Below, piece by piece: positions 6,182 through 9,380 of a DNA stretch of 9,380 nt (position 1 is the stretch's first letter; every line of letters begins with the position of its first letter). The stretch is from Caulobacteraceae bacterium (GTDB lineage Bacteria; Pseudomonadota; Alphaproteobacteria; Caulobacterales; Caulobacteraceae). The notes beneath the pieces were generated by a model. That model did no database searches, was not told the origin of the DNA, and saw nothing but the letters and a program-made list of their open reading frames with translations. Position numbers and translations under genes: made by a program. The stretch is taken from assembly GCA_004144935.1 (NCBI GenBank), contig SDZP01000118.1, forward strand, positions 1 through 9,380, written 5' to 3'.

Positions 6182-7267
6182 ATGTCCGCGCCCTTCCCCC
6201 TGCCGCCCGGCTCCACCATCGGCATCCTCGGCGGGGGACAGCTGGGGCGCATGCTGGCCCTGGCCGCCGCCCGCCTCGGCCTCGATGTCGTCATCTACAC
6301 CCCCGACGAGGACAGCCCCGCCTCCCGCGTGGTGCGCGAGACCATCGTCGCCCCCTATGACGAGCCGGTCAGCCTGGCCGCCTTCGCCCGCCTCTGCGAC
6401 GTCATCACCTACGAGTTCGAGAACGTCCCGGCCGCCACCGTCGACACCCTGATCGATCTCGGGGCCCAGGTGGCCCCCGGCCCCATGGCCCTGGCCGTCG
6501 CCCAGGACCGGGTCGCCGAGAAGACCTACCTCAACGCCGTCGGCGCCCCCACCGTCGCCTTCGCCGCCATCGACGGCCCTGACGACATCCCCGCCGCCGC
6601 CCAGGCGCTCGGCCATCCGGCCCTGCTGAAGACCCGCCGCGAGGGCTACGACGGCAAGGGCCAGGTCTGGATCGAGAAGCTGGCCGACGAGGCGGCGGCC
6701 TTCGACGCCATCGGCGGCAAGCCGGCCATCCTCGAGGCCCGCGCCGACTTCGTGCGCGAGCTGTCCGTCATCGCCGCCCGTGGCCGCGACGGCGAGACCG
6801 CCGTCTATCCGATCGGCGAGAACCACCACGAGGGCGGCGTCCTGCGCCGCACGGTGGCGCCCGCCGCCGCCGAGCGGCCGCTGCTCGACCAGGCCGAGCG
6901 CATCGCCCTGCAGATCATGGACGGCCTGGACTATGTCGGGGTCATCGGCGTCGAACTGTTCCAGCTCGCCGACGGCCAGCTGCTGGTCAACGAGATCGCC
7001 CCCCGCGTCCACAACACCGGCCACTGGACCCAGGACGGCTGCGGCGTCGACCAGTTCGAACAGCACATCCGCGCCGTCGCCGGCTGGCCGCTTGGCTCGA
7101 CGGCGGCCCTGGCGCGGGTGGAAATGCTCAACCTGCTGGGCGAGGAGGCGGAGACCTGGGCCAAACTCGCCGCCGACCCGGACACGCGGCTGCATCTTTA
7201 CGGCAAGCGCGAGATCGTGGCGGGCCGCAAGATGGGCCACGTCAACAGGATGCGGGGGCCGGTCTAG
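6182..7267 (+). CDS. purK: N5-carboxyaminoimidazole ribonucleotide synthase
   Basis: This 361-residue ATP-grasp enzyme makes N5-CAIR from AIR, bicarbonate and ATP, the step before PurE. The N-terminal pre-ATP-grasp domain begins with IGILGGGQLGRMLALAA (13-29). ATP-binding segments include EKTYLNAVGAPT (113-124), ALLKTRREGYDGKGQ (147-161, Lys150 toward ATP) and EARADFVRELSVI (185-197). The metal and substrate region is GVIGVELF (253-260, Glu258) and VNEIAPRVHNTGHWT (269-283, Glu271). The C-terminal domain is complete (VEMLNLLG, HLYGKREIVAGRKMGHV). ATG 6182 is the only start that keeps the GILGGGQ motif near the N-terminus. No good SD lies at normal distance; the nearest purine run, AAGGGAG (6158-6164), is 17 nt away and inside the repeat element. 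It is probably cotranscribed with purE. Confidence 0.97.
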   Translation: MSAPFPLPPGSTIGILGGGQLGRMLALAAARLGLDVVIYTPDEDSPASRVVRETIVAPYDEPVSLAAFARLCDVITYEFENVPAATVDTLIDLGAQVAPGPMALAVAQDRVAEKTYLNAVGAPTVAFAAIDGPDDIPAAAQALGHPALLKTRREGYDGKGQVWIEKLADEAAAFDAIGGKPAILEARADFVRELSVIAARGRDGETAVYPIGENHHEGGVLRRTVAPAAAERPLLDQAERIALQIMDGLDYVGVIGVELFQLADGQLLVNEIAPRVHNTGHWTQDGCGVDQFEQHIRAVAGWPLGSTAALARVEMLNLLGEEAETWAKLAADPDTRLHLYGKREIVAGRKMGHVNRMRGPV

Positions 7268-7285
7268 GGACCAGGTCGCTCTCCC

Positions 7286-7313
7286 CGATCACCCTGACGA
7301 ACGTCAGGGTCCA
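7286..7313. repeat. Single REP-like hairpin between convergent purK and GNAT gene
   Basis: ACCCTGAC (7291-7298) pairs perfectly with GTCAGGGT (7303-7310) around GAAC. The layout (CG, three bases, 8-bp stem, GAA-N loop, CCA) matches the copies at 4531-4674. Three stem positions are changed together with their partners. It lies in the 70-bp gap 7268-7337 and could end transcription in both directions, although there is no U-tract. Confidence 0.6.
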
Positions 7314-7337
7314 CAGGCCGGCGCCGGCGCGGCCGGT

Positions 7338-7844
7338 TCAGCCGACCCGGAAGGCCCAGATCGGCCCCGTCCAGCGCACGCCGTCGCCTGCGCGGCAAAC
7401 CATATCCCGGCCGCCGTTCTCCCGGATCGCCCGCGGCCAGAAGACCTTCGCCGCCGCGTTCCGCTCGACGATGGCGATTTCCCACAGCCCGGGATGCCTG
7501 CCGAAGATCTGCGCCAGCGCCTGCGTCCCCACCCCGGCCTTGCGGAACTTCCGGGCCACGAAGAACTCGCCCATGTGGGCGTCGTTGGCCGCCCCGCGAT
7601 GGCTCTCGCGATTGATCAGGGCGAACCCGGCCGCCTTGCCGTCCACCTCGATCAGCAACGGCCAATAGCCCTCGTCCCGCCAGTACGGATCGAGCGGATA
7701 GGCGTCGAACAGCCCGTCGTCCCGCACGTCGAAGCGATCCGACCCGGCCGGCTCGAACTCCGAAAAGTCGTAGGTATAGAACTGCAGCAGGCCTTCGATC
7801 AGCGGCCGCTCATGGGCCGCCGCCGGCCGGACGACGACGGTCAC
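7338..7844 (-). CDS. GNAT family N-acetyltransferase
   Basis: The product has 168 residues from GTG 7844. This start overlaps the TGA of the COQ9 gene (GTGA at 7841-7844), the classical layout for translational coupling; the open frame further upstream is an antisense-like shadow over COQ9. GNAT features include the N-terminal helix region with LLQFYTYDFSEF (19-30), the central strands WPLLIEVDGKAAGFALI (61-77), the beta-4 strand MGEFFVARKF (91-100) and the acetyl-CoA loop RKFRKAGVGT (98-107, an R-x2-G-x-G/A type signature). These are followed by ALAQIFGRHPGLWEIAIV and NAAAKVFWPRAI, the usual motif B region. Such enzymes transfer an acyl group from acyl-CoA to an amine. The acceptor cannot be read from sequence, and a direct link to ubiquinone synthesis is not implied. 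Confidence 0.9.
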   Translation of the reverse strand: MTVVVRPAAAHERPLIEGLLQFYTYDFSEFEPAGSDRFDVRDDGLFDAYPLDPYWRDEGYWPLLIEVDGKAAGFALINRESHRGAANDAHMGEFFVARKFRKAGVGTQALAQIFGRHPGLWEIAIVERNAAAKVFWPRAIRENGGRDMVCRAGDGVRWTGPIWAFRVG

Positions 7845-8500
7845 GGCCGCCCGTAACGGATCGAGGCCAGCGCCCCCGCCACTTCCCGCGCCAGGTCGGC
7901 GGGCTTCAGACCCGCCTTCCACTTCTCGAAGTCCATCACGTTCTGGATGCGGGCGTCGAGATAGGCCAGCGCCGCCTCCCGCCCGGACGCCAGGTCGATG
8001 GCCGTGGTCGAGACCAGGATGGCCGAGAGAATCGCCCGCTTGGAATAGTGGTTTTCGTCGGTGGCCGTATCCCCGGCCCAGCGCCACAACAGATCGGCGC
8101 TCTCCCAGGCCAGCCGCAGGGCCAAGGGCAGGTTGAGCGGCAGGGCCAGATAGCCCGCCCAACGCCGCAGCGCCTCGCGGTCCCGTCCCGCCGCCTCCAG
8201 CCGCGCCTCGACGGCGGCGCGGATGCGCTGGCGGATCTTCAGGCTTGCCGGGTCGGGCAGGGCGGCCAGGGCGGCCGCGTCATGGCGGCGCGACAGCAGG
8301 GCGGCGAGATCCCGCGGCCCGTGCGGCAGCAACAGGTCGGTCTCGCCAGTGCTCAGGCCCGCCTTGCGCCCGGCGGCCAGGGTCATCGGCCGCGTCCAGC
8401 CCATATGGACACAGAGCGGCAGGGCGTTGGCCAGGATGGCGCTCTCGGTCTCGGCGGCCCAGTCCGGGGCGCTGGCAGGGTTTTCGGCGGCGGCGATCAT
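7841..8500 (-). CDS. COQ9 family protein (ubiquinone biosynthesis accessory factor)
   Basis: The product has 219 residues from ATG 8500; GTG 8509, three codons earlier, is the alternative. ATG is preferred because GAGG lies just before it, although the spacing is short. The protein is all-helical. The C-terminal COQ9 domain is recognised by WESADLLWRWAGD (132-144) and DENHYSKRAILSAI (148-161), followed by STTAIDLA, matching the conserved D-x-N-x-Y-[ST]-KR core. COQ9 proteins have a TetR-like fold, bind lipids and, in mitochondria, present the ubiquinone precursor to the hydroxylase COQ7. A similar role in quinone synthesis at the inner membrane is inferred for alphaproteobacterial members. 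The gene diverges from rpsU, a common alphaproteobacterial arrangement as I recall it, and is coupled to the GNAT gene downstream. Confidence 0.88.
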   Translation of the reverse strand: MIAAAENPASAPDWAAETESAILANALPLCVHMGWTRPMTLAAGRKAGLSTGETDLLLPHGPRDLAALLSRRHDAAALAALPDPASLKIRQRIRAAVEARLEAAGRDREALRRWAGYLALPLNLPLALRLAWESADLLWRWAGDTATDENHYSKRAILSAILVSTTAIDLASGREAALAYLDARIQNVMDFEKWKAGLKPADLAREVAGALASIRYGRP

Positions 8501-8575
8501 GGGCCTCACTCTATACGTCTCTGTGGCGGGCTGGCGACAAGCCGTTGATCCGACTCATTGATTGGCGCCCAACCG

Positions 8576-8604
8576 TGGACAAGGCCGCCCGCCTCTGCTA
8601 TCCC
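8576..8604 (+). promoter_or_regulatory. Candidate housekeeping promoter of rpsU
   Basis: TGGACAA (8576-8582) and GCTATCCC (8597-8604) with 14 bases between them fit the Caulobacter TTGACGS-N10-14-GCTANAWC form. Start of transcription near 8611 would leave a leader of about 100 nt before rpsU. It is the best match in the 8510-8708 gap. Confidence 0.45.
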
Positions 8605-8662
8605 GCGCGCCTTGCTCGGTCAGGGTTTCCCCGTCCGGGTCCGCAGATATTTGTTTTCGACC

Positions 8663-8689
8663 GCCCTGCCGCGCAGGCGTGCGGCGGGC
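8663..8689 (+). promoter_or_regulatory. GC-rich hairpin in the rpsU leader just before the ribosome binding site
   Basis: GCCC (8663-8666) and GCCGC (8668-8672) pair with GCGGC (8681-8685) and GGGC (8686-8689), leaving one bulged T and an 8-base loop. The stem ends six bases before AAGGAG (8695-8700). It may influence ribosome access or mRNA stability. In GC-rich DNA such stems also occur by chance. Confidence 0.35.
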
Positions 8690-8708
8690 AGCCGAAGGAG
8701 AGATACCC

Positions 8709-8945
8709 CTGGTTCAGATTTTCGTCCGCGACAACAATGTCGACCAGGCGCTTAAGGCCCTGAAGAAGAAAATGCAGCGCGAAGGCTCGTTCCGCGAGAT
8801 GAAGCGTCACGTGCATTATGAAAAGCCTTCGGAAAAGCGCGCCCGCCAAAAGGCCGAGGCCGTCCGTCGCGCCCGCAAGCTGGCCCGCAAGCGCGCCCAG
8901 CGTGAAGGCCTGATCGCCGCCCCGAAGAAGCCCCCGGGCCGGTAG
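8709..8945 (+). CDS. rpsU: 30S ribosomal protein S21, apparent CTG start
   Basis: The product has 78 residues. S21 is a small basic protein of the 30S platform near the 3' end of 16S rRNA. The body is unmistakable: VQIFVRDNNVDQALKALKKK, then a Lys/Arg-rich helix REMKRHVHYEKPSEKRARQK and a basic tail ending KKPPGR. The first family residue before VQIF falls on CTG at 8709-8711. AAGGAG (8695-8700) lies 8 nt upstream, ideal spacing, so CTG is the likely initiation codon. The nearest conventional in-frame starts are GTG 8679 and ATG 8562. They lie before the ribosome binding site and would add 10 or 49 residues foreign to S21. The gene is monocistronic, with its own candidate promoter and a strong terminator 27 nt after the stop, and diverges from COQ9. 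Confidence 0.93.
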   Translation: MVQIFVRDNNVDQALKALKKKMQREGSFREMKRHVHYEKPSEKRARQKAEAVRRARKLARKRAQREGLIAAPKKPPGR

Positions 8946-8971
8946 GCCTGGCGCTTTTGCGTTGAAGTTCG

Positions 8972-9004
8972 AAAGGGCCGTCCCTCTGGGGCGGCCCTTT
9001 TGGT
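8972..9004 (+). terminator. Intrinsic terminator of rpsU
   Basis: AAAGGGCCGTCCC (8972-8984) pairs with GGGGCGGCCCTTT (8988-9000) as a 13-bp stem with one G-U pair and loop TCT. The run TTTT begins within the stem end (8998-9001) and continues as GGTTT. Its position 27 nt after the stop, length and stability make this the clearest terminator in the window. Confidence 0.92.
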
Positions 9005-9013
9005 TTGTGCTGC

Positions 9014-9185
9014 AGGTCCTCCCCCTCTCGGGGGAGGTGGCAGTCGCGTAGCGGCTGACGGAGGGGGTCATCACGGACCTTCGCGGCGGCTCATACAGGC
9101 AACTGCACCACCGGTGCGGACCCCCTCCACCACCGCCTGCGGCGGCGGTCCCCCTCCCCCGAGAGGGGGAGGAACTGAAGGACCT
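9014..9185. repeat. Inverted-repeat element between rpsU and pbpC
   Basis: The ends are AGGTCC (9014-9019) and its exact complement GGACCT (9180-9185). Next to them are hairpins CCTCCCCCTCTCGGGGGAGG (9018-9037) and CCTCCCCCGAGAGGGGGAGG (9153-9172), which are exact reverse complements of each other. The relation continues imperfectly inward to CGGAGGGGGTC (9060-9070) against GACCCCCTCC (9119-9128), about 55 bp per arm. It has the same architecture as the purE-purK element but different flanks, so it is probably a related palindromic family. The right end overlaps the pbpC stop codon. Confidence 0.8.
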
Positions 9186-9380
9186 ACTTGATCCGCACCC
9201 GCGCCTTCGCCTCCCGCCCGGCCGCGTCCACCACCTTCACCGCATAGAACCCCGGCGCCGCCGGCCGCCAGATCGGCCGGCCGCTGACCGGCTCCACGGC
9301 AACCGGCGCGCCGTCGATGTACCAGCTCAGCCCCTCGTCCCCGGCCGCCAGCGCCAGCCCGCGCGAGCCCGGCCCGAAGG
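9184..9380 (-). CDS. pbpC: Penicillin-binding protein 1C, C-terminal end (5' part outside window)
   Basis: An open frame enters from the right edge on the minus strand and stops at TAG (9186-9184), giving 64 residues with no start codon in the window. The sequence reads FGPGSRGLALAAGDEGLSWY, then IDGAPVAVEPVSGRPIW, RPAAPGFYAVKVVDAAGR and EAKARVRIK. The order L-x-WYIDG ... G-x-x-x-W-x-P ... PG-x-x-x-x-x-VVDA-GR fits the small beta-sandwich domain (BiPBP_C) that ends PBP1C, the bifunctional transglycosylase/transpeptidase-like protein of peptidoglycan synthesis. The catalytic domains are not visible, so the name rests on this tail alone. The stop codon lies on the terminal bases of the adjacent repeat element. 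Confidence 0.8.
   Translation of the reverse strand, partial: FGPGSRGLALAAGDEGLSWYIDGAPVAVEPVSGRPIWRPAAPGFYAVKVVDAAGREAKARVRIK

Noticed and set aside
5987..7240. A 417-codon minus-strand open frame opposite purK
   Set aside because: It is Gly/Asp/Val-rich shadow of purK codons that continues through the repeat element. It has no plausible domain.
7845..8162. N-terminal extension of the GNAT gene to an ATG at 8162
   Set aside because: The extra 106 residues are a shadow of COQ9 in another frame. The GNAT fold begins right at the GTG overlapping the COQ9 stop.
8562..8708. Longer S21 with 49 or 10 extra residues (ATG 8562 or GTG 8679)
   Set aside because: Both starts lie upstream of the only good ribosome binding site. 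ATG 8562 also precedes the likely promoter, and the added residues do not resemble S21.
9000..9191. Short plus-strand open frame over the rpsU-pbpC element
   Set aside because: Its Gly/Pro-rich translation reflects the inverted repeats and terminator, with no coding character.

Overview
The window is a GC-rich stretch of ordinary chromosome. It looks like an alphaproteobacterium of the Caulobacterales (Caulobacter, Phenylobacterium or Brevundimonas type). This rests on the very high third-position GC, a COQ9 gene next to rpsU, an S21 protein beginning VQIFVRDNNVDQALKALKKK, and -10 elements resembling the Caulobacter housekeeping form GCTANAWC. I see no phage, IS element, CRISPR array, tRNA or rRNA.

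Layout. Positions 2-1156 (+) hold an LtrA-family membrane protein cut by the left edge. It converges on a Rieske oxygenase alpha subunit (1153-2265, -), and the two share a CTAG as overlapping stop codons. Diverging from the oxygenase is a tight three-gene envelope operon (2388-4512, +): a LemA lipoprotein, a secreted and membrane-anchored TPM protein with a Gly-rich tail, and a second TPM protein interrupted by membrane helices. A 171-bp gap with a pair of inverted REP-like hairpins follows. A soluble GGDEF diguanylate cyclase (4684-5400, -) then diverges from purE (5502-5990, +). purE is followed by purK (6182-7267, +), and a 150-bp inverted-repeat element lies between them. Convergent to purK is a COQ9-GNAT pair (8500-7338, -) joined by a GTGA stop/start overlap. 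rpsU (8709-8945, +) diverges from COQ9 and ends in a strong intrinsic terminator. A second large inverted-repeat element (9014-9185) abuts the C-terminal end of a penicillin-binding protein 1C gene (9184 to the right edge, -).

How the genes work together. PurE and PurK carry out successive steps of de novo purine synthesis (AIR to N5-CAIR to CAIR). LemA and the two TPM proteins probably act together at the cell envelope. COQ9 belongs to ubiquinone synthesis. The other genes are separate units. The most interesting signals are regulatory or structural: an apparent CTG start codon for rpsU, a perfect 10-bp inverted repeat in the cyclase leader next to its ribosome binding site, and several families of paired intergenic hairpins, one of which splits purEK. 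I found no clearly undescribed multi-gene system.
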